64,000 bases of DNA. It comes from Salticus scenicus. Lineage: Eukaryota; Arthropoda; Arachnida; Araneae; Salticidae. The notes beneath the pieces are model-generated. The model saw nothing but the letters and a program-made list of their open reading frames with translations. It had not been told where the DNA came from and did not search any database. The position numbers were made by a program, and so were the translations under genes. Position 1 is the stretch's first letter; every line of letters starts with the position of its first letter. Of the stretch, positions 12,873 to 25,000 are shown one piece after another. The stretch spans positions 81,143,126-81,207,125 of the forward strand of contig OZ005649.1 in assembly GCA_963930645.1 (NCBI GenBank). Direction: 5' to 3'.

Positions 12873-13842
12873 CGTAAATTCTGGACGAATAAAGCAACTA
12901 CTAAAGGAATTTTAAGGTATTACTAGATGAATGAAACTCCTTACAAACATGTTTCATTAGATTAATTCTCAGAGTCCTGATAGGGAATTTGAAGGCGTTT
13001 ATAAATAGAAGACATTGTTTTGACAACGGAGCAATATAAAACCGATCACACCTCTGCTCAAATCAGAACCTAGACCGAAAGGCAATTTAACCATTAGTTG
13101 AAAAATGTAATTTATTTATCTTCGAGCGATGTCTCTACCTTATATGACGCCTAAAAGTTAACGCCTATAACACAATGTTGTTACATACAATGTTACATCA
13201 TATGTAATAGCTGTGGTGTAAGGAAAATTGAATTCAATCGCTAAATCTTCATCTTCCCATAACGGAACACGGAAAACATCAACATCGAATGGAATGTTTG
13301 ATACGTAGATATAGATAGCATTCCTGCATTCGTTTTCTGTCTTTTTTCATCGTGTATTAATTACTTTAGAAAACATGAATAGGGGAAATGGGGGTATCAC
13401 AAATTTTCCCCGTATTAGTTTTCGAAAGCAGCACTGAACCTTAGATAATTATGTCTTAAACGGTACTTTTTATGGCAAATGGCATCAAATTGTTGATAAA
13501 CTCGCTGTTAAACAGAAAAAGTTGCTTTCTTTTTTATGTAATCATCTACTTCATGGATTGTCTGATAATGTGCAGCAACAATATATTTTCTAAATATTTT
13601 TTAAAACAAATAAAAACTATCACATCAATTCAATCGATGTGGTGGCTGATATATCAATCAACCAATTGCTCTTCTGAAGCTCATGAAATGCTCCTTTCTC
13701 AACGGTCATGTAACTGCTCATTAAGACATCGAGGACATCTGGAATGCATTCTTTTAATCAAAGAATGAAATCTATAAATACAGTTGTTAATATTCATTGC
13801 TGGTTTCACGGACCTTTCATTAAATCTACCCAACACACACAA

Positions 13843-13923
<81 letters not shown>

Positions 13924-13945
13924 AATATCCTCGCTGTCATAGGTA
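12131..13945. other. AT-rich non-coding stretch with microsatellites
   Basis: A (TA)n tract lies at about 12846-12871, and a compound (CA)n(TA)n microsatellite at about 13830-13920. The short open frames over the microsatellite are translation of simple repeats and are not genes. Confidence 0.6.
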
Positions 13946-13947
13946 CT

Positions 13948-14049
13948 ATCCCTAGTAGCACATAACGTTGTTACAACGATGTTATAACTAATTTTTCACT
14001 GTTCAGACTTATTTTCAGCGCTATAACAACGTTATGTGCTACCTGGGAT
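13948..14049. mobile_element. 102-bp foldback element
   Basis: An ATCCCTAGTAGCACATAACG-type left arm pairs with its reverse complement at about 14016-14049 (35-bp arms with few mismatches). The terminal ATCCC/GGGAT blocks are palindromic partners. No coding content. It looks like a very short TIR/foldback MITE. Confidence 0.6.
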
Positions 14050-14420
14050 AATGTCACTTTAATTTCTTACTATGCCATAGCACTATATATGGAAAAAAAT
14101 GCGTTTCTGGTCCAGATTCTGAAGAAACGCACATTTTTCTGTAATTAAAAAAATAAACATTGATTACGTTAATATTACATAACTTTTCTTTGACACTTCC
14201 GCCATATGTTCAATTATTTCTAATACGTATTTCCTCATCATAGAATAACGAAGTTTTATTTTTATTTAATAATCATAAACGAAAATTTATTCAGAACGTT
14301 ACTACAAATAAGCTTTAAAGTATATTTTAATAAATATGAAAAGGACATCTGGAAAACTTATGTTTCAGCAAACCTCAAAAAATCAAAGCTAATCCATGAT
14401 GCTTGAAAATAACATACATT

Positions 14421-14468
<48 letters not shown>

Positions 14469-14551
14469 CATTTTGAAATAAATTCCAATACTACGAAATA
14501 GTAAATATAATCTTCATTCTTTGTGAGTAGTGTATTAGTTTTATACAAAAT

Positions 14552-14585
<34 letters not shown>

Positions 14586-15264
14586 TAAAAAAATTCCGAT
14601 AAGAAAAAAAAAACTGACGTGACATTTCAAAAGCGGATACTAAATATGTTACATAACATTTATCATGCTGAGTTAAAGCCCCTTAATCTACATAAACATT
14701 ATCGAATTAATTTAAGGTATTTGAGGGTAACACAATCACATAAACCAAATCATCTAATTACCTGCTGTTATTCCGGGAGTGGCATTTATTGCACACTGGA
14801 AAAGAGGATAAAATAAAAAAAAGTCTTTCTCTAATTACATTTACTGTCAGAAAACAGCAAAAGTGAGCACATCAGCATATTTTTTTCTTTTTATATATTG
14901 TGTTCTTATCCGATATTCTTTTTCGTTGCCTTCCATAAATAAAAGGTATATATAACTTTCTAAAAATGTTAAGTAGGAAAAAAATTGTTTCATATGATTT
15001 ATTAATCTTTGAATTATAGATTTATCTCTTCGAAAGTGACTATAATATAGTATGGAATATTCCAGCGTCTAAAGGTACATTATTAATAATACTCTCCGTC
15101 TTTTACCAAATTACTCTTTACCTATCTCAATAACATTCAAATATTAGGAATATTGTGTGACCTGTTTTCATTTATATACTCATTAACTTTGACATTACAA
15201 AAAGGAGTTAAATAAATCATTTTCTATAAATATGAATTTATTCTAAAATAAAAAATATGTATAA

Positions 15265-15298
<34 letters not shown>

Positions 15299-15830
15299 GC
15301 AATCTTAATTTAAAGAATAGTCAATGTATGTGTGGGTATGTGGGTATGCCTTACATCGCCTCCCGAATCTCTAAACAGATTTGAAACAAATTTTTAACTG
15401 TTACTAACTAGATTGTACTAAGACAAAGGTTGAAGTACTATGGGTGTTTTAAATTTGGAAACGGGTGTGGAAAAACTTTCGAGAAAATCATTTTTTTGTA
15501 TGATTTCTACAGTAATTATGTAACTTTCGGAACTTCAAATTTTATATGTAGGCTAAATGTAATGAATTAATTTTCAGTAAGTACATGTTTTTGAAAACTG
15601 AAAATGTAAAATTAGAATTTCTTCGAAAAATGATTTGAAGTTACACTTTCGCCAAAATTTTATACATTTTATTTTAAGAATTTCACTGTGAACAAGTCAA
15701 AATGATGTAGTGCCTTAATATAATTAAATCAAGGTAATTTTATAAAATTTAGACGAAGGACATTTTCAGAAAAATCTGCCAACTGAAGTAGTAGAGTCTT
15801 TCAAAATGGCTTTATTTCTTCGAATTATTT
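14050..15830. other. AT-rich non-coding stretch with homopolymers
   Basis: A (TA)n tract lies at about 14425-14466, with T runs at about 14555-14582 and 15270-15295. From about 15320 the text (repeated GTATGTGTGGGTATG-like words, then a CCTCCCGAATCTCTAAACAG block) looks like a dispersed arthropod repeat, but I cannot name it. Confidence 0.4.
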
Positions 15831-15836
15831 CGACCC

Positions 15837-16074
15837 CAGGTAAAATAATCAGCAAAAAACCTTTAAAGGTTTTTTTCAGGAAATTTTTAGGTATTTCGGA
15901 CTTTCTGAAATAAACCTGTATGAAACCTTTAAAACAACTGTATATTTTCAGAAGGAAACCAACTGTTTTTATTTCCCTTCAAAATACCTATGGAAATCTT
16001 TAAAATACCTGGAATTTTCTTAGAAAGTCCAAATTACCTGCATTATACAGTTTTTTGGCTGATTTTTTTACCTG
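15837..16074. mobile_element. 238-bp foldback MITE-like element
   Basis: The left terminus CAGGTAAAATAATCAGCAAA matches the reverse complement of the right terminus (GCTGATTTTTTTACCTG ending at 16074) with few changes. Inner segments (GGACTTTCT and AGAAAGTCC) also pair. The element carries internal near-repeats of ACCTTTAAA and no coding frame. Confidence 0.6.
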
Positions 16075-16319
16075 AGACAGGAGAAGTGGTTTTGGATAGC
16101 GAAAACTGCTAAGCTTTACTATGATTGTTTGGAGCTTTTATTTAATAACGATAGAACAAGTAAAAAAGAAATACTAGTCTTAACTCAAAATTATAACTCA
16201 TCTAACAGTCTATTCGTTCTTCGCAAGGAAAAAAAATAAAAGCGAAGTGAATTACATTGACTTGTTGGCAAGACGTTTTTCTAATGAAGACCAACATTGT
16301 TAAAACCTACTGAAAAACG

Positions 16320-16985
16320 CTATTGGAAATCACAGCGATTTTCTATGTGAGAAGAACAGGTAGAAATTCTAGACACTTCCTCTCACTGACTTAGTGTCGA
16401 AATTTGGAAGATTCTCACCTTATACCTTAATTAAGGAGATATTTTTCTATTTTTAAAATTCTACCGAAAAGTATTTCAATTTTCCACGTGAGAAGAACAG
16501 CTAGAAATTCTAGATATCCCTTTTGAGCCCCTAAGGGTTAGATTTCGAAAGATTCCAACGTTTTAACGTAATTAGAGCCTAAGAAGATACATTTTGCTAA
16601 ATTTTAAAAAGTTTTATGAAAACCACAGCAGTGTTTCACATGCGAAGAACAGATAGAACTGCTGAGCACCCCTTTTCAACCCTAATGGACTAAATTTAGA
16701 AAGATTTTCATCTTTTATCATAATTAGTGCTTATGTGGATACATTTTGCTAAGTTCCAAGCTTCTGAAACTACTGCAGAGATACGGTAAAAAGGTTTAAA
16801 AATTTCAATATCACCTTTCAACCCTTCAAGGTTTAAAATTTATTGAAACTCGTTCATAATGAGACTCTATGCTATCAAATAAACCTACTCTCCGAATGGC
16901 ATGTTTTTAGCTACAGCGGTTTTTACTTGGCGTTGATAGATGAATGAATGAGTCTGGGGTATTTTACGTCTTTATATATAGGTAT
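16320..16985 (+). repeat. Diverged ~145-bp tandem units and a retroelement-like tail
   Basis: The word GAAGAACAG recurs at 16351, 16492 and 16644, each time followed by a TAGAA(A/C)T(T/G)CT block, a five-to-six-base C/T-rich word and GATTTCGAAAGATT-like sequence. This gives three diverged units spaced 141 and 152 bp. Downstream (about 16925-16985), ATGAATGAATGAGTCTGGGG followed by TATTTTACGTCTTTATATATA resembles the 3' tails of arthropod non-LTR or related elements. The assignment of the tail is tentative. Confidence 0.45.
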
Positions 16986-16999
16986 CACAATTTCTTTCT

Positions 17000-18256
17000 C
17001 ATGTTACAGATAAACATTTTATTCATCAGCATAACAAGTATAAATTATTTTCATAGAAAAAACGGTTTCTTTTTTTGCCATTCGTGGGTTTAGTTTTGCA
17101 AATGAATTATTTCAAAAATAATTCATTCGTAGAAACAAAAGCTGTTCATATTTTAGTGGCATAGTAATAAATATAAGAATGATAAAATGAGATTCATTAT
17201 TAAAAATAAGATTTATTTGAATATAGTGACTAGTGAATCGGCCAAAACCAGTTGGTATTTTAATATAAAGGAAATTTTAAATAAACGTAAACTAAATAAA
17301 TCTCTAATAATTTTTAAATCTGTAAAATATATGGCTAAGTATTATAAAAATAAAAACGATTTTGTAAAAAATTTTCTATGTTTTCTGAAAGATATGTTCA
17401 TGAAACTATTAGCATAATTTTGTGACTCAGACAAATTAAAGGAAGAAGATTTTGCTGATGTTGAAAATATCTTTTTCAGATGGCGGTCACAGATTTTTAT
17501 ATATTAACAAAAAATAAAGTTTTTATCGTGTGAAAAAAATATATATAATTTCTTTTAAATAGATTAGATAAGTATTTTTTCAAATAAAAAGAATTAATAC
17601 AGTAATTACAAAAAACATTTTAATTTTTAATGAAAACATACATAAGCTTAATTTTACGAATGTTTTATTCACTGAATTCCATTTATTTATTTTACAGAGC
17701 AAGTTTACAATAACTTAAAATAAAAAAATTAAAAAAAAATCTTTAACATGATATTGTAAAACTTTATTCAAATAGTTTGTTTTCTAATAGAAAAAAGCTT
17801 TACGTAAATAAAGTTTCTATTACTTTGAAATTATATAACAAAAAAAATAAAATAATAAATGTTTTGTTTTATTCGTATAAAGTAACAGATATAGACACAA
17901 AGATAACGCATGATAAACAGTTGAGGCAATTTTAGAATTAATTTTAGAATTGAATTTTATATACATATAAAATGTAATGTTTACAATTTAAATGGAAATA
18001 AGCTTTGCAAACATTACATCTTTCAAACACTGCATGCACACCCAACTTTGTAACAATGATTAATTATATTTAATAAACGCATTCGAAATCATTATAGTGC
18101 TTGTTACATTAGTATAATATAGACGCATTACAGGTATGAAACACTGACGCATAAAATTTACTTTTTATGTATGCATAAACTACCAGATATACATTACATA
18201 ATATATGCTTATTTGTCATTACTTCAATGATAAAAAGTAATCAAATCGAAAATTTT
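17000..18256. other. 3' flank of the secreted-protein gene, non-coding
   Basis: No second gene is visible. On the minus strand, downstream of the stop codon at 18257, an ATTAAA word (plus-strand TTTAAT near 18067) is a possible polyadenylation signal. AATAAA words on the minus strand are frequent in this composition and cannot be singled out. Confidence 0.35.
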
Positions 18257-18473
18257 CTAAATTTTAAAAATATTCCTGATTCGATCTCTTTCTTCTTCAC
18301 CAATAGCTAAATAGTCTAAAAACGTTGTTTGTAAGTCATGAAGTTCTACTTTTTTGCAGAAAATGTGAAGTATATTTGAGTTGTTGATGACTTTGATGAT
18401 TGAGTCGTAAGCGTTTATCCCACAATGTGACAGTGCTTTCAGTGCTGCACACATAATATTGTAAGTTTTGGAT
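18257..18473 (-). CDS. Exon 5 (terminal) of the 12-Cys secreted protein
   Basis: Acceptor TTCTATTTTAG. Encodes residues 156-227 and stop TAG, with cysteines 164, 173 and 195. After the last cysteine there is an amphipathic acidic/basic tail (GEEERDRIRN) and no membrane anchor or GPI-type hydrophobic end. Confidence 0.87.
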
Positions 18474-19001
18474 CTAAAATAGAATTGAATCATTTAATTA
18501 ACTACTGTAAATATAATATTTATGGTATTACAATTACATAATCAAAATTTCATTAAAAGAAAATTAATTAGTTTTAAATTTAGAGGTACATTTTTGTTAA
18601 GCCACTAGGGGGCTCTGTCCCCTGCTAGCTCTGCTCTCCAACTCGGACTCGCTTCCTATATTAACCCTTGTGGCGCTCTTCACGCCTATTCGGTGCTTTA
18701 CCTTTCGTGGAATAGTAATATTAATAGTGCATAACAAAAGACAAAAGCATAAAAATGTAATTAAAAAAAAATCCCTATATTCAGTGTCAAATTGAAATGC
18801 ATTAATTGAATACTTTTTTTTTATTAAAATATTATGCTAAAAATCAGTATGCATATATATTGTTTTTAAGTGTAGAAAGAAATTTGTAATATATAGATCA
18901 TTTTGTGTCACATCTTTAGTGTAAGACTCCCTTGGTTACTTTTAATTTTTCGTCATTATTTGACGATGAATCTTTTGGTATAATTTCTTGTATAAAATGA
19001 A

Positions 19002-19042
<41 letters not shown>

Positions 19043-22000
19043 TAATAATATTTTTTCTAATGTCTATACTTTTTACTATTGAATGCTTTAGTTAATTTAG
19101 GGCAGTATATGATACTCTTTATATATTTATAATGTACACTGGTACAGAGTAATTTTACACATTTGAATATATCTGAAAAGAAAAAAAAAATATTATTATT
19201 ATTTGTAAAAATATCATATAGCTTCAATATTTAATTCTCACCTACCTATAACGAAGGATAAAATCTGATCGATTCTTTATAAGTGTTTTAGGTGATGATT
19301 TTTTTCTTACCATAATTAGAAAAATGAAATGTATCATAGAGATGTCTAATTATATAAAGTTAAAAAAAATTATCAATACTAAATTAGAAGATGCTTGATT
19401 TATAAATGAGTTTGAATTTGAACATAAAATATTTTTCATGCCAAACTATATCCAAAGTATTTTAAAGTATGTTTCTGGATAAAAAAGGTAAATACACTTT
19501 AAAGATAAAAAGAAATTTAGTCAATTATACAGATACGAATTTATTTCATTATTTAGAATATATATATATATATATTATAAGCAACACAAAAAATTGCCAA
19601 TAAGATTTTTTTTTTTTTTTTTTTAAGATAGAAAGGTAAAAAAGAAAGAGAGAGAGATTTGCAGACGACAAATTACGATCCTAACATCCCTTTTTCATTG
19701 AAAATATCTAAGATAATGCATTTATTTATTTGAAGACGAAATTTGTTTTATTATTAATAACAATGTTGACATTTATTTTACTTTATTTTTTAACACCATG
19801 GATCACATTCTAATTTTCCCGCAGAAAATGACGTAATGATAGAAAAACAACGTCATAAGAGAAAGTTTTTTCTAGGTAGCAAATACAGTACCTTTATTAA
19901 CCTAACATTTTTAATTAATAACTTCGTTAATTAAGACGTTATAAACTTTTAACCAAGTGAAATGTCTGCCTTGGAGTATTCAGCAAACATTGATGCATCT
20001 CCTCATGCACAAAAGACGCTGCCGTCTGAGAGGAGATGCGGTCGCAGACAGAAAAATCTGAAGCCAGCGACAGAAACTTTTTTTTTTTTTTTTCATATAC
20101 AGAGAAATAAAATTTTATTTGATTACGCGTCTTAATTATAATAAGTAATTAATAATGTAACAATTAAATAAAATGCTAATAATATCATTTTTAAAAGAAA
20201 CTAAAGTGGTATTAAAAATAAATAAATAAATAAACCCATTAAAAAATTGACCTCGTTAAGTTTCTGTAAAATAAAAATATATTAAAATGTTTCGATGAAA
20301 ATATAGTTTCCATGTATTACTTAAATAATACTGTAAATGTATGCATATCTTAAAATTAGGAGCAAAATATAAATATGTAATTCACAGTCAAATGTTTGCT
20401 TATTTATTTATTTATTTTTCATGATACATAAGAAATACTTGAATGAAACTGTAAAATTACTTACACACAATGTGCATTATTGGCAGCATAAGGTTCATCT
20501 CTTTCTGGAATACGATTTCTTTTAAAATCTGCGTAATCACTGTAAATGGTTTCTGCGATACGATTGCATTCAGTCAAATTTTTATTAACAGATAACAGAC
20601 ACTCTACGTTATCAGCATAGCCTAAAAAATATTTTAATTCAATCAAAATATAAGTAACAAGGAAAACAAATATGTTAATCATCGAGCATGTTTTATTTTT
20701 GTATTAAATTTTTCCATAACATCGAATGATATGCACTTTCATAATTGTAAAAATACTTTTTAAAAAAAGCACTACTTTTTTCGAAATATTACCAATAGGC
20801 GTCGAAATAGCGTCAGATTTCTTTCATAAATTACAAGTAAAATGAAAAAGTTTTAGTTCAAATATCGTTAATATTTGAAATATAGATAAATTGAAAAATA
20901 AATAAATAAAATGTCTATTAATTCTCACTTATGTATGTATGCAATCAAGAACTCGAATAGTTATTTAACAATTTTGTTTTTCGCATAACAATTTTAAATA
21001 ATAAATCACTGCTTAAAAAATTTATCTCATTTATACATTCAGAGATGTTAGACATACGATTTTACTATAAACAGCATCCTGAAGCTAAAATAATACAAAT
21101 AATCACATTCATTAAGTTTAATATATGAGCAGTTCATAATATCTGCACAACGATTTAAAAAACGTCCTCCAAGCCTTACTTTGTAAAAAAACTGCAAATT
21201 CAACAAATGCAGTGACCCATACTCGATCAAAACAAATAAGTACATGTTTAATTTGTTTATTCTTTCAATATGCATTAATCCATTTTTTTTTCTATGCAAA
21301 TTGACGTCTAGTATATATTTTTGAACTATTTTTAAATTCCTTAAGTTCATCTGGTGAATTATCCAAAGTGTGTGCAAATTAAACAGTTTGCATATGTCGA
21401 ATAATTAAATATATAATCAGAAATACTTTATCCTAAAAAGTACAACAAAACAAATTAGTTAATAGAATATATTACATACTTAAACAAACAATATTATTTA
21501 AATCTTAAATAAAAAATTATTTTAAACATTATATTGTATATTTTATCTGTTTAAAACTGTCACTAATACATCAATTAATTTAAAAGCAATCATGTTTCTT
21601 CTTAAATGTTACTTACCCTTATGTAGTGTTGATGTGTCATCACAAAAATCAAAAATGAAGTTCTGTACTTCTGCAAATTCTTTTTCAGAAGGAAATATCC
21701 CGAAGTCTTCAAAGTTGCATTCACGTTGATATTCGTCTACACAATCTAAATAACTTTTGATTGATCTAGAACAAAGAAAATTTAATAATTTCGTATGCGA
21801 AATTTATTTATTTGTAAATGTTTTCGACAAACTTAAATGTACTCATTAGTTTTCGTTTAAATTTTTTTAATAGGATAAGAAAAATCCAAACGTAAATATT
21901 TTGTTTATTTTTTTAACTATAGCAAAATTTCCACACACAGATTTCGCCATTAATTACACAAACTTCAAGTTTTTTTTTTTTTTTTTTTCTTTTTTTTTTT

Positions 22001-25000
22001 ATACCGTCATGCGATTTTAAATCTATTGAATCACCTCTAAAATGATACTTTTCGGCTCTATTTTGATGCTGCATCTGGTTGAAGCATATAAATTAGAAGT
22101 AAGTTTTTATATATTGCAACACTAATCATAATATTTTAAGCTTTTAATTAAAATTTTCTATATAAAATTTTAATCAACGTTCAATGTAAATTATATATTT
22201 GCAGTATACTTTAACTTTAATACATTGATCCCATTGTGTCTTCTGTATTTTATGTCTTCTGTATTAAATTTTTCTGTAATTATTTAATCCTCAATAATTT
22301 ACGCCACTAGCCTGCCATACATTGCAATCTGTTTGGATACTCGCGTCAACGTTTTTATGTAATCACAAAATTGCGTCATCATTAGGTGTAAATAATATCA
22401 TTTATTTTAAACATTTGACCGACTTTTTTGTGTTTGTATATATATGAAAACATTTTCGAATAAGCTCCAACCTTTTAATTATTTTTGTATTTCTTCCTCT
22501 TCTACCTTTAACGCGTCTTGCAATAGTAGTCGCTTGAATCTTTTACAGTTTAAGTACAAACATCACAATCATCATCATGCTTGTCAGTCTTGGTATTTAT
22601 CTTGAGAGTCTGCCCTATATTTTTTGTTAAAAAGATATATTTTAGAATACTCATTTCTTCTATCCATTTCATGTAATTTATTACGCGTGTGTTTTTTAAA
22701 TACATTAAAGTAACATTACCATAAACATACTATGTGGAATATTATACTAAATATTCAAACAATTTTTAAATATATTAAATGACAATGTAATGAGATAAAT
22801 TAATTTCTTAAATTGTTTGTGTATGAGTAGGCTTAAAACAAAAAAAAACCAGTTTATATTAAAACTTACAATAAACAGTATTTATCTTTTTCCTTTAAAC
22901 CGATCCCTGTTTTTTAATTCCATACAGTGTGTCACAAAAGTTTATAGTCAATTTTTTTAAAAATTATTATTAATATTGTTATTATTTTACAATTAAAAAA
23001 GATTAATAAAGATTTCAAAATCATTTTTAATTATAAGTAATTTCAAGACTATATATAATATTACTATACAAAAATATAACGTTACAATCACAGGCTTTTT
23101 GATAGAAACTAAAACTGAAAATTTACTGTCCCAAACGTTTATATACAACTCATTTTGTTTCTTCTTTAACGTTCAAATTTTTTAGTCATTTTTCCTCATC
23201 ACTTCAAAAACTCGATTAGGCATACTCAAAACAAAAAGTTGAAGAAATCCTGGATTTAAAGAAAACCAACTTCTTTCAGTTTGCAACATTAGAACTTGAA
23301 CTGTTTCAAATTGACGTACATTAGCATATGCATCTCTAGCTAATATTCTCCAAAGGTTCTCCATTGCGTTCCGGTCAGGACTTAGGGCAAGCCAGTCCAT
23401 AACAGTTACTTGGTTTTGTCTAAACCATTGCATTGTAGAGTTTGACACGTGAATGGAGCAATTGTCTTGCTGATACATCCATTCGCCCCACCTAGCACTT
23501 TCCAAATGGAAGTAACTGTACTTTCTCATTTTCTTGTAATCTTCAGAACATTGACGACCGTTAATACACTGGTCCTCATAATTATAAGGACACCCGTTTT
23601 TCTATATTAACTAAACACTGAACACTATTATTTAAACAAATATATTTTTATTAATTTGAATTTCATTATTAGACTATATTTAAAAAGTTTTATCGTTTTT
23701 CTATCTTAAAAAACTTTAAATACGGTCAAAAAGAGGATTTTTCAGGTGTTCACAATTATAAGGACAGCTCGAATCTTAGTAATTTTTTTTTCAGTTATTC
23801 TTTAAATTAATATTTTATGGGGTCTCATTTTAGGATGAAACAGTCAGACATTCTCTCTCTGGTATATATTTATATATATACATTTTTTTTAATATTCAGT
23901 TTCAATACTATTTCATACAGCATAGGTGATATTCTGAAAATATTTAAACTGTTTAAAATTGCTTTCCACCTGCATTCACGTCTCTTATATGATGAGTTAG
24001 GGTTTTTTCAACTTTTAGGCCACGGGAAAGGGCAATAATACAGAAGTTTCTTTCTTCAAACTATTTCCTATTGCTCTAGAACTAGAGCAAAAATGTAAGT
24101 CTTGTTGAAAAATATATTATTACCCCCCAAAATTTAACAAAAATCTCAGAATTCCAAGTTTAAAATTTGTGGCTATTCTCTTGATGTTCATAATAATAGA
24201 AAAAATTACTAAATTAATTCTGCCTTCAGTAGAAACAGCTCCCCAGAGCACCATAGATCCACCCTTAAAATGCCCGATTTATATCTGCGTTTAAAAATTC
24301 TGCTCTGTCTTTCGCTATCTTCAGATTGGGCCAGTAACTGTTAAAACCATTTGGTTAATTAAGAATAAAATGCTATCCATCCGAAAATGCAACACTTTAC
24401 CATTTAATTTTATTGTTTTGTTTTTATTGTCTTTATTCAACTTTAACGCAAACGTTATTTCCCACATTAAATACTTATTGATTATTACAGGTTTTTTATT
24501 CGTTTTAACATATTATTAATTATTTTAAACAGACATAAGTGTAGACACCAGCATTTCGTTAAAAATTATGCGCAAATTCAGCGGCAGTCATTATGAGTAA
24601 AACAGTAAGAGGAATTATGAGTCTTCGATCTCTGTAAAACAACTATGATTTTGCATCAGATCTCTCTCCTATCGAACCAGTAGTTCAACGTTTGGTCAAA
24701 TTTCCTTCAGCAATTTTAGATCTTTGAATTTCATTAGAAATTCGGCGGATTAAAATTATCCTTCCACTTAAAAAACACATTTATCGTACTTCACTACATG
24801 AATGTTCTTTTTTTCGAGGAATTATCAGTAATGTCTGTCCAAGGAAAATTGAAGGCTTATATATGAATTAATCTAGCCCAGTAGTTATGAAATTCGCATG
24901 TGAACTGTAATTTATCCGGTAGTAAGTTAAATAAAACGAAAAAATCTTGATTGCTCCTTATAGTGTTGAAATATATCAACAACACTTACCCAGGTCTTTA

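Noticed and set aside
13744..13965. Open frame across the CA/TA microsatellite
   Set aside because: Its protein is mostly HTHTHTH and IYIYIY, a translation of simple repeats, with no other evidence.
17187..17417. Lysine-rich 76-codon frame
   Set aside because: Biased A-rich composition, no homologous motif and no plausible transcript context.
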